Assembly (NCBI RefSeq): GCF_018991925.1 | Contig: NW_024722158.1 | Location: 4,444,275-4,508,274 of the forward strand | Direction: 5' to 3' | DNA length: 64,000 nucleotides | DNA from: Homarus americanus | Lineage: Eukaryota > Arthropoda > Malacostraca > Decapoda > Nephropidae | The notes under the pieces: model-generated | What the model was told of the DNA's origin: nothing | The model's database searches: none | The model's input: only the letters and a program-made list of their open reading frames with translations | Shown: positions 1 through 11,385 of the stretch, piece after piece | How positions within the stretch are numbered: position 1 is the stretch's first letter | Layout: each line of letters opens with the position of its first letter | Position numbers and translations under genes: made by a program

Positions 1-735
1 ACACTTGTGACGAAGACCTGCACACCTGTGACGAGACTTGTACACCTGTGACGAAGACCTGCACACCTGTGATTTAGACTTAACACCTGGTGACGAAGAC
101 CTGTACACCTGTGGATGAGACTTTGTGCCACCTGTGACGAAGACCTGTACACTCTGTGACGAGACTTGTACACCTGTGATGAGACCTGTACACTCCAGGA
201 TGAGACTTGTACACTTGTGACGAGATTTGTACACCCGTGACGAGACTCCAGCCACCTGTGACGAGTATCTGTACACTTGTGGATGAGATTTGTACACTTG
301 TGACGAGACCTGTATACCTGTGACGAGACTTCTACATTCTGTGATTAAAGACCTGTACACCTGTGAGACGAGACTCTGTACACCTGTGGATGAAGACTCA
401 AAAAGCACCTGTGACGAGATTCTTCAGGACACCCGTGACGAAGAAGACCTGTACACCTGTGACGAGACCTGTACACCTAAGACGAAGACTCCAGGCACCT
501 GTGACGAGACTCCTGTACCTGTGACGAAGACCTGTACACCTGTGGGATGAAGACCTGTACACCTGTGACGAAGACCTGTACACCTGTGACGAGACCTGTA
601 CACCTGTGACGAGACTTGTACACCTGTGAAGAAGACCTGTACACCTGTGACGAGACCTGTACACCTAAGACGAAGACCTGTACACCTGTGACGAGACCTG
701 TACACCTGTGACGAAGACCTGTACACCTGTGACCC
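1..735. repeat. 20-21 bp minisatellite array (window start)
   Basis: Some 35 copies of a 20-21 bp unit with core GACCTGTACACCTGTGACGA run from the first base to about 735. Copies alternate between GACGAG and GACGAAG forms, so unit length switches between 20 and 21 bp and open frames in it are short. Copies before about 400 are more diverged than those at 550-735. The array is cut by the window edge. No gene is seen here. Confidence 0.95.
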
Positions 736-1286
736 CCCTCCCCCGATGTCGTGACCTTTGACCCCGGCTTATGGGTGTGTCATATCGTGTCTTTGCCCTC
801 TGTTGTGGTGCTTCATGCTGGGGGCCTGGGCCCCACCTTCCTCACCCCCACCCCCCCCAAAAGTATGCATACACAGACAATTATGCGCACACACACACAC
901 ACCAGTGGTCTTTATAAGGTGGCGAGTGTCCATCCCTTAATAGGTCCTCATCCTCACAACACTCCCACCTCAACACTACAACACCTCACAACACTACTAC
1001 ACAACACCTCACAACACCCCACTACACCACATATATATATACTCCCGACGCACAACACTGCACAACACCACACACTACACCTCCTGTACTAACACACTAC
1101 ACCTCCTGTACTATCATACTATCGTCATAACACCTGGCAGATTAAATTAATTACACCTGTGAACTGTACCTCAAGGTGTGGAGGCAAGACAGTGGTATAA
1201 CCTTTACAGTAACCCTGGACCTATACCCTTGATACCTATAGTGGGGGCACTAAAATAACCCACAGGATTCCTCCCCCACGGCAAGG

Positions 1287-1287
<1 letters not shown>

Positions 1288-1322
<35 letters not shown>
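1288..1322. repeat. (CA)n microsatellite
   Basis: Uninterrupted CA dinucleotide run of about 17 units. The surrounding 740-1,440 stretch is otherwise unremarkable low-complexity AC-rich DNA with no supported gene. Confidence 0.95.
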
Positions 1323-1328
<6 letters not shown>

Positions 1329-1438
1329 GCCGTCACCTAAGCAAGATTTACATATTTCTCATGCCCAGTTAAGGAACCCTGATTTAGACACCTAACCTAA
1401 CCTTGTGTATGATAGGTGACGCCAGAACGGTGCAACAG

Positions 1439-1807
1439 AGAAAATTAGAGAAGGAAGATGGAGAAGAGAAAAGAGGAGGATGGAATGAGAGAGACAGAGA
1501 GAGAGAGAGAATATACTGGGTATGGAAGGGGAGGACGATAAGAGGGAAAGAGGAGAATAAAGAACGAATGATAAATGAGAGAATAGGAGAGGAGGAACAA
1601 AGACGATAAAGGAGAGAAAATAAGAGAGAAGAAGAAGAAGGGTAGAAGGGTGAGAGAGGGAAGGAGAGAAACAAAGAGAATAAAGAGGGAAGTAAGGTAA
1701 GGTAATAGAGGAACGTGGAAGGAGGCAACACTAGCGGATGATGACGATGACGATGATGACGATAACGATGATGAACTACTATTACACACACACACACACA
1801 CACACAC
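1439..1807. repeat. Polypurine (GA/GGA) tract, then GATGAC and (CA)n
   Basis: The + strand is almost pure purine from about 1,439 to 1,735, followed by GAT/GAC triplets at 1,738-1,775 and (CA)n at 1,784-1,807. Long frames on either strand read as low-complexity Ser/Leu or Arg/Glu and are not genes. Confidence 0.9.
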
Positions 1808-1929
1808 TCAGCACCCTCCTCCTCACCTCTCACTCGCCCAGGTGTTGCTACTGTCATGCTAATTCAGGTGTTTGGAGACCATTTACTAGGCCAAGTGAAC
1901 ACCCTCAATGCAGGAGAACCACAAAAAAT

Positions 1930-2050
1930 ATCCACCTTCCTCCTCTCTCTCTCTCTCCTATCTCCCCCTCCCCCCCCCTTTTTTTCCCCTCTACCCCTCC
2001 CTCCCTCCTCATCCCTCTCTAGCCATTTTTCCTCCTCCCCCCCTCCTGCC
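1930..2050. repeat. Pyrimidine-rich low-complexity tract
   Basis: CT- and C-rich stretch with runs of C and T, directly before the G-rich 24 bp array. It has no coding features. Confidence 0.85.
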
Positions 2051-2054
2051 CTGG

Positions 2055-2335
2055 TTGAGATGATGGTGGTGGAGGTGGTGTTGGTTGTGGTGGTGGAGGT
2101 GGTGTTGGTTGTGGTGGTGGAGGTGGTGTTGGTTGTGGTGGTGGAGGTGGTGTTGGTTGTGGTGGTGGAGGTGGTGTTGGTTGGTGGTGGAGGTGGTGTT
2201 GGTTGTGGTGGTGGAGGTGGTGTTGGTTGTGGTGGTGGGTGGTGTTGGTGGTGGTGGTTGTGGTTGGTGGTGGTGGTGGTGGTGTGGAGGTGGTGTGGTG
2301 GTAGTGATGGTGGTAGTGACAGTGGTGGCGGCTGG
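2055..2335. repeat. 24 bp G-rich minisatellite (GGT-rich)
   Basis: Tandem copies of a 24 bp unit made of GGTGGTGGAGGTGGTG plus an eight-base TTGGTTGT tail, decaying into plain GGT repeats after 2,230. The unit is divisible by three, so frames stay open on both strands (Val/Trp/Gly-rich or His/Thr/Pro-rich). The + strand has closely spaced GG pairs and could form two-tetrad G-quadruplexes. Confidence 0.93.
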
Positions 2336-2409
2336 GTGGCGGCTCCTAATACCAGGTAACACAAAGCGGCGTGCAGGTTACAGTCTGTTGAGTTGCACCT
2401 CAACATAGT

Positions 2410-4050
2410 GGGGACAGACCTCAGAGCACCACCAGACCCTACCAGAGCACCACCAGACCCTACCAGAGCACCACCAGACCCTACCAGAGAGACCACCAGA
2501 TCCCAGACCCTACCAGAGCACCACCAGACCCTACCAGAGCACCACCAGACCCTACCAGAGCACCACCAGACCCTCACCAGACCCTACCAGATCTAACCAG
2601 ACCCTACCAGAGCACCACCAGACCCTACCAGATCTAACCAGACTACTAAACCCTACCAGACCCCTCACAGACCCTACCAGAGCACCACCAGACCCTACCA
2701 GAGCACCACCAGACCCTACCAGAGCACCACCAGACCCTACCAGATCTACCAGACCCCATCAGGCCCCGCCAGACCAGAGCACCACCAGACCCTACCAGCC
2801 CTACTAAACCCTTCAGCCCTCAGACCCTACCAGAGCACCACCAGACCCTACCAGAGCACCACCAGACCCTACCAGATCAAACCAGACCCCATCAGGCCCC
2901 CCAGACCCTACCAAAGCACCACCAGACCCTACCAGAGCACCAGATCCCATCACCAGACCCTACCAGAGCACCACCAGACCCTACCAGAGCACCACCAGAC
3001 CCTACCAGAGCACCACCAGACCCTACCAGAGCACCACCAGACCCTACCAGAGCACCACCAGACCCTACCAGAGCACCACCAGACCCTACCAGAGCACCAC
3101 CAGACACTACTAAACCCTACCAGATCCCATCAGGCCCCGCCAGACCCTACCAGAGCACCACCAGACCCTACCAGATCTAACCAGACCCTACCAGATCTAA
3201 CCAGACCCTACTAAACCCTACCAGACCCCATCAGGCCCCGGGAGCACCACAGACCCTACCAGCACCACCAGACCCTACCAGATCTAAAGCCCTACCAGAC
3301 CAGGCCAGACCCTACCAGAGCACCACAGACCCTACCAGAGCACCACCAGACCCTACCAGAGCACCACCAGACCCTACCAGAGCACCACCAGACCCTACCA
3401 GAGAGACACCCTACCAGATCCCATCAAACCTACCACCAGAGCACCACCACAGACCCTACCCTACCAGAGCACCACCAGACCCTACCAGAGCACCACCAGC
3501 CAGAGCACCACCAGACCCACCAGAGCACCACCAGACCCTACCAGAGCACCACCAGCACCAGATCCCATTACCAGAGCACCACCAGACCCTACCAGCCAGA
3601 CCCTACCAGATCTAACCAGACCCTACTAAACCCTACCAGACCCCATCACCAGACCCTACCAGAGCACCACCAGACCCTACCAGAGCACCACCAGACCCTA
3701 CCTCCAGACCCTACCAGAGCACCACCAGACCCTACCAGATCTAACCAGACCCTACTAAACCCTACCAGACCCCATCACCAGACCCTACCAGCAGACCCTA
3801 CCAGAGCAGACCAGAGACCCTACCAGAGCACAGACCAGATCTAACCAGCACCCCAGACCAGACCCTACCAGATCTAACCAGACCCTCAGAGCAGACCCTG
3901 AGAAACCCTACCAGAGGCAGCAGACCTCTACCAGACCCTCCTCCTAACCAGACCCTACCTAACCAGACTACCAGACCCTACTCAGACCCTACTAAACCCT
4001 ACCAGACCCCATCAGGCCCCGCCAGACCCTATCCCTAACCTACCAGACCC
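2410..4050. repeat. 21 bp minisatellite, about 1.6 kb
   Basis: Long array whose 21 bp unit contains AGAGCACCACCAGACCCTAC. It is mixed with variants carrying AGATCTAACC, CCATCAGGCCCC and ACTACTAAACC in partly ordered blocks, which suggests higher-order units. Copies at 2,950-3,110 are nearly identical. From about 3,780 to 4,050 the array decays into fragments. The open frame on the - strand (GALVGSG heptads) only reflects the 21 bp period. Confidence 0.95.
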
Positions 4051-4082
4051 TTTAAATATTGTCTACCTACTAAGCTGGGGAG

Positions 4083-4286
4083 GAAGAAAGGGGGGGGGTC
4101 ATAGCAGGTTCAGTAGGGGGGGTGTATATATTAAAGTCCCTCGTCCCCCCTCCCCCTGCAGCTGAGAACAAAATATGTATATTATACCTGCATCATGTAT
4201 TGTACAGTGTTAGTATGACTCTTATTGTATACATACTGAGATGATTGTATACTTGTATGATGACGTTACTGAATACCTATCTATCT

Positions 4287-4337
<51 letters not shown>

Positions 4338-4340
4338 TAT
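4083..4340. repeat. Poly-G runs, then (AATC)n microsatellite
   Basis: Two runs of 7-9 G at 4,090-4,125 are followed by AT-rich DNA, then CTAT and AATC tetranucleotides at about 4,276-4,340. The (AATC)n run has some 13 perfect units. Confidence 0.9.
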
Positions 4341-4489
4341 CCCTCCCTTAGCTAATGGGATCCCAGCCACTAAGGGGTTTTCCTCCCTCTGTCAACCAAA
4401 CTCGCTCCTAAGGGCTCCCTACCCCCTTTACTGCTCCATCCTCCTCCTGCCTGCCACCCTTTAACTGCCACATTGAGGGATCGTGGCAG

Positions 4490-4905
4490 GTTCAAGGGGG
4501 AAGGGGGGTCATGGGAAAGGGGGGGGGGTGTTGAGAGGCGGCAGACGACTCGCACAGACAAAAAAAAATATTAACTGGGTCACACTGTACCTCCGCTATT
4601 GTAGACGTTCTGGTGACGAGTCTGGGAGGGGAGAAGGGGAAGGGGAGGAAGAGGGGAGAGGAAGGGGAGAGGAAGGGAGGGGAGAGGAAGGGGGGAGAGG
4701 ATGGAATTAAGTGGAACAGGGGAGCTAGGGAGAGTTTCCAGAGAGGAAGGGGGTTTTCTGGGAGGTTTCTAGGGGAAGAGGGGGATTTTTAGGGGAATAT
4801 CTAGGGGGAAGAGGAGGGAAAGTTAGGGGAGTCTCTAGCGGAAGTGAGGAATTGGGGAAGGGCTGTGAATGTAGGGAAGACGTGCATGAGGAGGGGGGGA
4901 GGGAG
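4490..4905. repeat. Polypurine (GGGGA/GGAA) tract
   Basis: Strongly purine-rich + strand with GGGGAAGAGG-type motifs, interrupted by unique sequence at 4,560-4,615. It is a possible triplex-forming tract and has no supported gene. Confidence 0.85.
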
Positions 4906-5009
4906 AGCATGAGAAGAAGAATAGTCTCAGTTTACTTACAGTCTCACTGATATATTGCCGCCATATTTGTGACACAGGTAAGGCAATACCCCTCGAGAAG
5001 CCATCTACT

Positions 5010-5024
5010 GTGTGTGTGTGTGTG

Positions 5025-5063
<39 letters not shown>
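5010..5063. repeat. (TG)n microsatellite
   Basis: TG run of about 27 units with one CG interruption. Confidence 0.95.
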
Positions 5064-5065
<2 letters not shown>

Positions 5066-5194
5066 TGATCAATTCTTCCGCTACAACAGAACAGGTCAAG
5101 GGATAGTACAGGGTCCTTATCACAGGGGTTCCTAAGGGTCAGATGTTGTTTACCTAGTACTGTTGTTAAGAGTCTGTGTAGTAGTTAGAGTGAG

Positions 5195-5420
5195 AGTCCG
5201 GAAAAAGGAGGGGTAGGAGGAGGGGTGGGGTAGGAGGAGGAGGTAGAGGAAAGGGGTGGGGTAGGGAGGAGAGGGGTAGTTAGAAAGGGGAGGAGGAAAA
5301 GGTAGGAGTAATCATCATTCTTCTGTTGCAACGGACCAGGTCAGGTTAGTAGTGAGGGGGGGAAGGTCCTTATCACATGGGTGGGGGGAGGTGGGTGGGG
5401 GGAGGTGGTCTGAATGAACA
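5195..5420. repeat. GGGGTAGGAGG-type purine repeats
   Basis: Irregular G-rich repeats (GGGGTAGGAGGAGG and GGTGGGGGGAGGTGG forms) on the + strand. No gene. Confidence 0.8.
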
Positions 5421-5507
5421 ACTCTCTCTACGTTATTGTTGTTAGAGGGTTGTGCTGTAGCTGGTGTAAGGAGGAAAGCCCTCTGGGTTGGTGAGTAGTG
5501 GACGCTG

Positions 5508-5690
5508 AGAAAAGTAATCGTTGACAAAAGTAATCGTTGAGAAAGTAATCGCTGAGAAAGTAATCGCTGAGAAAGTAATCGCTGAGAAAGTAATCGCAAA
5601 GAAAGTAATCGTTGAGAAAGGAATCGCTGAGAAAGTAATCGTTGAGAAAGTAATCGTTGAGAAAGTAATCGCTGAGAAAGTAATCACAGC
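5508..5690. repeat. 15 bp minisatellite GCTGAGAAAGTAATC
   Basis: About 12 tandem copies of GCTGAGAAAGTAATC with GTTGAG and GCAAAG variants. The 15 bp period keeps frames open (EKVIA pentapeptides on +), so the translated products should not be taken as proteins. Confidence 0.95.
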
Positions 5691-5784
5691 CGTATTCTTG
5701 TGGCTTAACGGACCAGGTCAAACAGAGGCCTTAGCTGCATTGTCCCGTGAGAGGCGTTCCCTAAGGCTACCATTGGCCTCCCTT

Positions 5785-6075
5785 CCTCTTTCCTTCTTTC
5801 TTTCTTTCATTCTTTCTTTTTTTTCCTGATTTGGTTATTGAGGCGAGAGAATTAATGGTGATGGCACAGTGGCCGTATGGTGCAAAAGGTAGAGTGCATA
5901 TGGTGTGCTGACTTACCATAGTGTAGGGCCCACGTGTTATGGTTGGCCTCCTGTCTCTCTGTCTGTCTGCCTGTCTGTCTGTCTGTCTCTCTCACTCTGT
6001 CTGTCTCTCCTTCAAGACCTTCCTGGATCCCCAACACTGACATTCTATCTATCTATCAAAATATCTATCTATCTT
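5785..6075. repeat. Pyrimidine, CTGT and ATCT microsatellites
   Basis: CTTT runs at 5,785-5,826, CTGT/CTCT at 5,950-6,012 and ATCT at 6,040-6,075, separated by unique DNA. Confidence 0.85.
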
Positions 6076-6514
6076 ACACTGAGGTGGGCAACTGGGATCA
6101 ACCATAGGAAAAAATTTATATGTGACGACAGGTAAAAAAAAATTAACATTCTAACAATGCAATACGACCGCGGGTTACCTGTCCTGAGATTCAGACACAC
6201 ACGGTCACATATACACACACACACATATATATGACAGATCTAGGCCATGACATGACTGCAGGACATGACACCCCAGAGTGACATTAATTACCTGACGCAA
6301 TCACATCCAGGTGAGACTAACCCACAGGTGCGCTAATTACTTGACCTAACCTACAAGTGCGCTAATAATCTGACCCTGGCTGTGGACTGTCCTCTCACGG
6401 TGACCCTAATTGGGGGAAGGTCACACAAACAAACGCGGGAGGAGCGCCAGAACAGGAAGTGAATACCTATTGTTTTATTGGATTTTGTTAATTCATCAGG
6501 TACAGTACAGGTAA

Positions 6515-6875
6515 AGACGCAGCTACAGGTAATTATAGGTACAGTACAGATAAAGATGCAGGTACAGGTAATTACAGTACAGGTATAGATGCAGGTACAT
6601 GTAATTATAGGTACAGTACAGATACAGGTAATTACAGTACAGGTATAGATGCAGGTACAGGTAATTACAGTACAGATAAAGAAGCAGGTACAGGTAATTA
6701 CAGTACAGGTATAGATGCAGGTACATGTAATTATAGGTACAGTACAGATACAGGTAATTACAGTACAGGTATAGATGCAGGTACAGGTAATTACAGTACA
6801 GATAAAGAAGCAGGTACAGGTAATTACAGTACAGGTATAGATGCAGGTACAGGTAAATACAGGTACAGAACAGGT
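6515..6875. repeat. About 33 bp minisatellite rich in GTACAG
   Basis: Tandem copies of a compound unit containing GGTACAGGTAATTACAGTAC and TATAGATGCA. Some copies are shortened and some carry a GATAAAGAAG variant. The - strand frame over it (TCTCIY-type peptides) reflects the unit, not a gene. Confidence 0.92.
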
Positions 6876-6927
6876 AGAGTGCATATGGTGTAATGACTTA
6901 CCACAGTGTAGGGCGCACGAGTGGTGG

Positions 6928-7015
6928 TTGGCTCTCTCTCTCTCTCTCTCTCTCCCCTTCATCTATCAACCTCTCTCTCCCACTCCTCTCTCTTTCTTCC
7001 CCCTCTCTCTCACCA
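6928..7015. repeat. (CT)n pyrimidine tract
   Basis: CT dinucleotide run at about 6,930-6,955 followed by CT/CCT-rich sequence. Confidence 0.9.
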
Positions 7016-7263
7016 CAAGGGTTAAGAAGCTACAGACGCAAATTGTAGACATTTTTGATCACTTCTTAAACAAATAACTTTCACTGCCCATTTACATAAC
7101 TTTAAGGCCATGACCGTCACCAGGTAAGCCGCCATCACCTGTGTCAATGTTACTTAATTTCACGTAGATTTACAGGTAAACATATTCGCAACTTTCAGGT
7201 GTAATGCGGAGATGTATGTATGTATGTGGGGAGGACTTATCCATGTATGTGTTTATGTATGTA

Positions 7264-7265
<2 letters not shown>

Positions 7266-7308
<43 letters not shown>

Positions 7309-7404
7309 CATAATCTTCATTAATCATCGCCAGACATTTCCTCCCTTTCATCACATTTTGTCTCCATTTATCCCTTCAACACAAAGACAGGAAGAGGCAA
7401 CCAC

Positions 7405-7437
<33 letters not shown>

Positions 7438-7453
7438 ATAGATAAATAGATAG
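7266..7453. repeat. (TG)n and (GATA)n microsatellites
   Basis: A (TG)n run at 7,266-7,306 and a (GATA)n/(GATAAATA)n run at about 7,408-7,453. Confidence 0.93.
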
Positions 7454-7611
7454 ATATTATAAGGAAACACGCCACGAGAAGTTATTATGCTTAAGGTCAT
7501 CCATTAACATACAATGATGATAACAACAAGCTCACAGTAGGACTCTTAGTGAAGGACTCGTAGGATTATTACGCCGCCAGAGGTGACGTCACAGGCAGTT
7601 CTAACACCATG

Positions 7612-7905
7612 TGAGGGAGTGGGGAGGAGGATGTGGCTGGAGGAAGAGGAGGAGGATAGAGAAGCAAGAGACGGAGGGTAGAGGAAGAGAAGGGTGGAGG
7701 GGAGTGGAGAAAGAAGATGAAGTAAGAGAAGGAGGAAGATGAAGCAAGAGGAGGGTGGAGGATGGAGCAGAGGGAGGAAGAGGATAGAGAAAGAAGAATA
7801 AGAAGGTGGAGAAGGAAGAATAAGAGGTAGGAGGAGGATAGAGGAAGAGAAGGATGATGGAGGGGAGTGGAGAAGGAAGGAAGGAGGAGAAGGAAGGAGG
7901 AGGAT
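7612..7905. repeat. Polypurine minisatellite (GGAGGAAGA-type)
   Basis: About 290 bases of nearly pure purine on the + strand, built from diverged GGAGGATGGAGAAAGAAGA-like units. - strand frames are Ser/Leu/Pro low complexity. Confidence 0.9.
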
Positions 7906-8054
7906 GTACCACAAATATACGGAAGTGGAGGTCTACAGCACACGAGGTACATATAGTGTGCACCTCGTGGCCTCCCTCCCTCCCTCCCTCCTGCCCTTGA
8001 CTGAGGAGGGGATGGAGGGAGAGGGGAGGAGAGATAGTGGGCCAACACTCCCTA

Positions 8055-8490
8055 AATTACACCTCATACTAGTCCTTACACTCCCTACCACACTCATACT
8101 CGCCCTTACACTCCCTACCACACACTCATACTCACCCTTACACTCCCTACCACACACTCATACTCACCCTTACACTCCCTACTACACACTCATACTCACC
8201 CCACACCCCACCACACACCCACACTCACCCTTACACTCCCACCACACACTCATACTCACCCCACCCCTACCACACACTCACACCCCACACCCCTCACCAC
8301 ACACCCCATACTCACACCCCACACTCCCCACCACACACCCATACCACCCACACTCCCTACCACACACTCATACTCACCCTTACACTCCCTACCACACACT
8401 CATACTCACCCTTACACTCCCTACCACACACTCATACTCACCCTTACACTCCCTACCACACACTCATACTCACCCTTACACCCTTATCTA
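8055..8490. repeat. 32 bp minisatellite, pyrimidine/AC-rich
   Basis: Tandem copies of a 32 bp unit containing CATACTCACCCTTACACTCC followed by CTACCACACA. Copies at 8,060-8,200 and 8,345-8,485 are nearly identical, while the middle block (8,200-8,345) is shortened and C-rich. Confidence 0.93.
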
Positions 8491-8711
8491 TAATTATATC
8501 TGTACCTGTATTAATATTTGTATCAGTACCTGTAATTTTACCTGTACCTGAATCACAAGTCGTTACAGCATAAATACAAAGGTAAGTAAGTACCTGTAAT
8601 ATTCCAGACTCACCTGTACACAAGGTCCTGAGCCCAACTCACTGTGACAAGTTGCCGTTCATCAAAACACTCCAGTGAACGCCGGACGACTACAAGGTTT
8701 ACTCTGGAGTC

Positions 8712-8915
8712 ACGTACATACATACATACATACATACATACATACATACATACATACATAGACATAACACCACCACACCAAATACACATACAAATACCTC
8801 ACATACACACACCTCAATACCCATCTACACCACAACACCCTCTACACCCACACACAACCCCCTCCTCCCCCACACCACAACCCCCCCTCCTTCCCCTCCC
8901 CACCCCCACACATCA
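8712..8915. repeat. (CATA)n microsatellite plus AC/C-rich tract
   Basis: About 12 units of CATA at 8,715-8,762, then irregular CACAC/CCCC sequence to about 8,915. Confidence 0.9.
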
Positions 8916-9059
8916 GTATAAATATTTCGTGTGTAAATTCTCAAGGCTTCTTTCGTTAACTGTCCTAGTCCCCCACCCCCGAGAGCGTAAACACAACACT
9001 TACTGGTAATGGTAGAGTCTCAGTGTAATTTGGACGTCATATTAGATCTCGTTTGTGTG

Positions 9060-9145
9060 TACTGAGACAAGTTAGGTTAGGTTACTATTGGGGTTAGATT
9101 AGGTTGGTGGCTGGTTAGGTCATTAGTGGTTAGGTTACTGGTGAA
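9060..9145. repeat. Degenerate TTAGG-like repeats
   Basis: Several GGTTAGGTTA motifs within 85 bases, interrupted by GGTGGCTGG and ATTGGGG. It resembles scattered arthropod telomere-type pentamers. Similar short runs lie at 17,165-17,230 and about 22,893. Confidence 0.55.
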
Positions 9146-9274
9146 TGATGTAGATAAGGTCTGGTACTATGGTAGTGGTACTGTATGGTACTGTAGGTGG
9201 CGTTGAAGGCAGAGGCGGGGTCGTCCACGTGGGCAGCAGCGGCGAGAGGAATATAATTTGTGACGGGGAGATGA

Positions 9275-9500
9275 GAAAGTGACGGCGGGAGGAGGGGGGA
9301 GGAGTTGGCAGTGGGTACAGGAGGGGAGGCAGTAGGGGGGTGCAGAAAGGGGTGCAGGAGGACAGGAGGGGAGACAGAAGGTGCAGGAGGAGGGTTAGGA
9401 GAGGATGGCAGGAGGGGCAGGGGGGAGAGCAGGAGGCGGGTACAGGGGAGTCAGGAAGGGGTGTAGGAGGAAGGGTGGGATAGGAGGGGGTGAAGAAGAA
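9275..9500. repeat. Polypurine repeat, left flank of a LINE
   Basis: GGAGGGGTGCAGGAGG-type units fill the + strand. The same motif resumes at 10,317 right after the CR1-like copy, so the LINE appears to have inserted into this tract. Confidence 0.85.
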
Positions 9501-9504
9501 GAAT

Positions 9505-10316
9505 AACATAAGAACATAAGGAGTCTGCAATAGGCCGGTTGGCCTGCGCATGGCAGCTCCTGTCGAGTTACTACCACTCTCTATCATCCATGAATCTATC
9601 CAGCCTCCTTTTGAAACTTTCCAGCGTTCCAGCACTTACTACAAAGTTGCTAAGCTTGTTCCACTCGTCCACCACCCTGTTTGTGAACCAATTCCTTCCT
9701 ATCTCCCTCCTAAACCTAAACTTATCCAACTTGAATCCGTTGATCCAAGTCCTATCCTGCTCGGATATTATAAGAACTTTATCTATATCCCCTTTATTGA
9801 TTCCTTTCACCCACTTAAATATTTCTATCATATCTCCCCGCACTCTTCGTCTTTCTAGGGAATGCAAGTTTAGTTTCTTTAAATTATCCTGATATGGAAG
9901 GTTTCTAAGTCCCGGAATCATTTTCGTCATTCTTCGCTGCACCGACTCTAGTGAATTGATATCCATTCTATAATAAGGGCACCAGAACTGAACCGCATAA
10001 TCGAGGTGTGGCCTGACTAGCGCAAGATATAGTTGCAATAAGACCTCTGCACTCTTATTACTTACACTTCTAGATATAAAACCCAATACTCTGTTTGCCT
10101 TATTTCGAACATTAACGCACTGTTTTCTAGGCCGTAGGTCCGGGCTTACAAGTACCCCTAGGTCTCTTTCACAAGTCGACTTCTCTAGGTTGATGCTGTT
10201 AAGGCTGTATACATTGACAGTATTTGTTCTTACAATATTAATTACGCTGCACTTGCTGGTGTTGAATTTCATTTGCCATTTTTCAGACCACCCCTGCAGT
10301 TTATTTAGATCTTCCT
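9505..10316 (-). mobile_element. 5'-truncated CR1-like LINE with open RT frame
   Basis: The 3' part of a non-LTR retrotransposon, read on the - strand. An uninterrupted frame ends at the stop at 9,571 and runs back to about 10,313, where a stop marks the truncation. It carries the C-terminal part of a CR1/Jockey-group reverse transcriptase: KWQMKFNTSKC just inside the 5' break, CERDLGVLVS, the thumb-type motif VRPHLDYAVQFW, ESVQRRMTKMIPGL and a terminal FKRRLDRFM. The 3' end has two direct octamers (AACATAAG on +, 9,505-9,520), as CR1 elements end in short octamer repeats. The endonuclease and the FADD catalytic box are missing, so the copy is dead. The intact frame suggests fairly recent insertion. 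Clade assignment is from motif memory only. Confidence 0.88.
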
Positions 10317-10345
10317 ACAGGAGGGGTGCAGGAGGAGGGGTAGCA
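10317..10345. repeat. Right flank of the interrupted polypurine tract
   Basis: Continues the GGAGGGGTGCAGGAGG motif seen left of the LINE at 9,275-9,500. Confidence 0.75.
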
Positions 10346-10414
10346 GAAGGAACCTATTCTACACCTGACCTCCCGACGGCACATTGGGAAAATTAACGCG
10401 TCCTCTCCTTCATC

Positions 10415-10510
10415 AGATGTAGACAGTCCAGATATATAAACAATGTATATAGACAGTACAGGTATATAAACAATGTATAATACACTCGAGGTATATAAAC
10501 AATGTATTTA
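10415..10510. repeat. About 30 bp triplicated unit
   Basis: Three adjoining copies containing TATATAAACAATGTATA with variable spacers (CAGTACAGG, CACTCGAGG). Confidence 0.75.
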
Positions 10511-10667
10511 AATCAATATAATATAATAATGTCATTGTACTCATATATTATGCTACTAATATTAAGTAATCCTAACACCTTCCCTCCCTACCTACCTGGT
10601 CATTAAGAACACCTGTACAGTAATGACCTGAGTACATTTATGAAAGGAAGATGTTGGTGTGTACAAT

Positions 10668-10670
<3 letters not shown>

Positions 10671-10752
<82 letters not shown>
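10671..10752. repeat. (CA)n microsatellite, about 41 units
   Basis: Perfect CA run of about 82 bases, followed by a pyrimidine-rich tract (10,790-11,050). All long frames across it are CA-repeat readings. Confidence 0.97.
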
Positions 10753-10755
<3 letters not shown>

Positions 10756-10784
10756 TCCTTCCTCTCAATTCTTACCATTGCTAT

Positions 10785-11385
10785 TATTCAACGTCCTCCT
10801 TCTCTACCTCCTTCCTCAAACTCACTCCTACCTCATCACCACTCCCTTCTCTCCTCACCAACTCCCTTCCTTCCTCCATATAAATTCTTTCATCATACCC
10901 TCCTCCTTCTCTCCCTCACCTTTCACCTCCCTCCATCCCTTTCTCCTCACCCTCCTCCTCCTACTCCCCCTCCTGACCTCCTAATCTCACTCCTCCTTTC
11001 ATCTCTACATCCGTCTCCTTGGCCTCTCCCTCCTCCCTGGCTCCCTCCCCTGACCTCAACAAGAGCCTGTCACCTTGTTAATGAGAGAGAGAGAGAGATA
11101 TATATAGAGAGGGGGGGAGGGGAGGGGAGCCAAAGCAGACAAAGACTAGGTGTTAAGAGGGAGGGGGAAGTTACAATTTTACACACACACAGATTCCAAT
11201 ACGACAAACAAATCAGGAGATAACAAGCTTGAATAAAGAACGAAAGAGGGGGAAGAGATAGGAACAAAGGAGAAGGACATGGTAGAGAAGGGTGATGAAA
11301 GGGAGGAATAGAGAGAGAGAAGGTGAGGGGTAAAGGGCGGAACTGAGGCGGAAGAGAGGGAATAATACGTGGCAGAGGAGGAGGA
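10785..11385. repeat. Pyrimidine-rich then purine-rich low-complexity DNA
   Basis: The + strand is CT-rich at 10,785-11,050 and GA-rich at 11,080-11,170 and 11,240-11,383. No coding signal survives inspection. Confidence 0.8.

Noticed and set aside
2892..3107. GALVGSG heptad protein on the - strand
   Set aside because: It is a direct reading of the 21 bp minisatellite; the frame ends where the array varies.
5521..5829. EKVIA-repeat protein on the + strand
   Set aside because: Product of the 15 bp minisatellite running into a pyrimidine tract.
9539..9892. + strand frames over the CR1-like copy
   Set aside because: Antisense of the RT frame.
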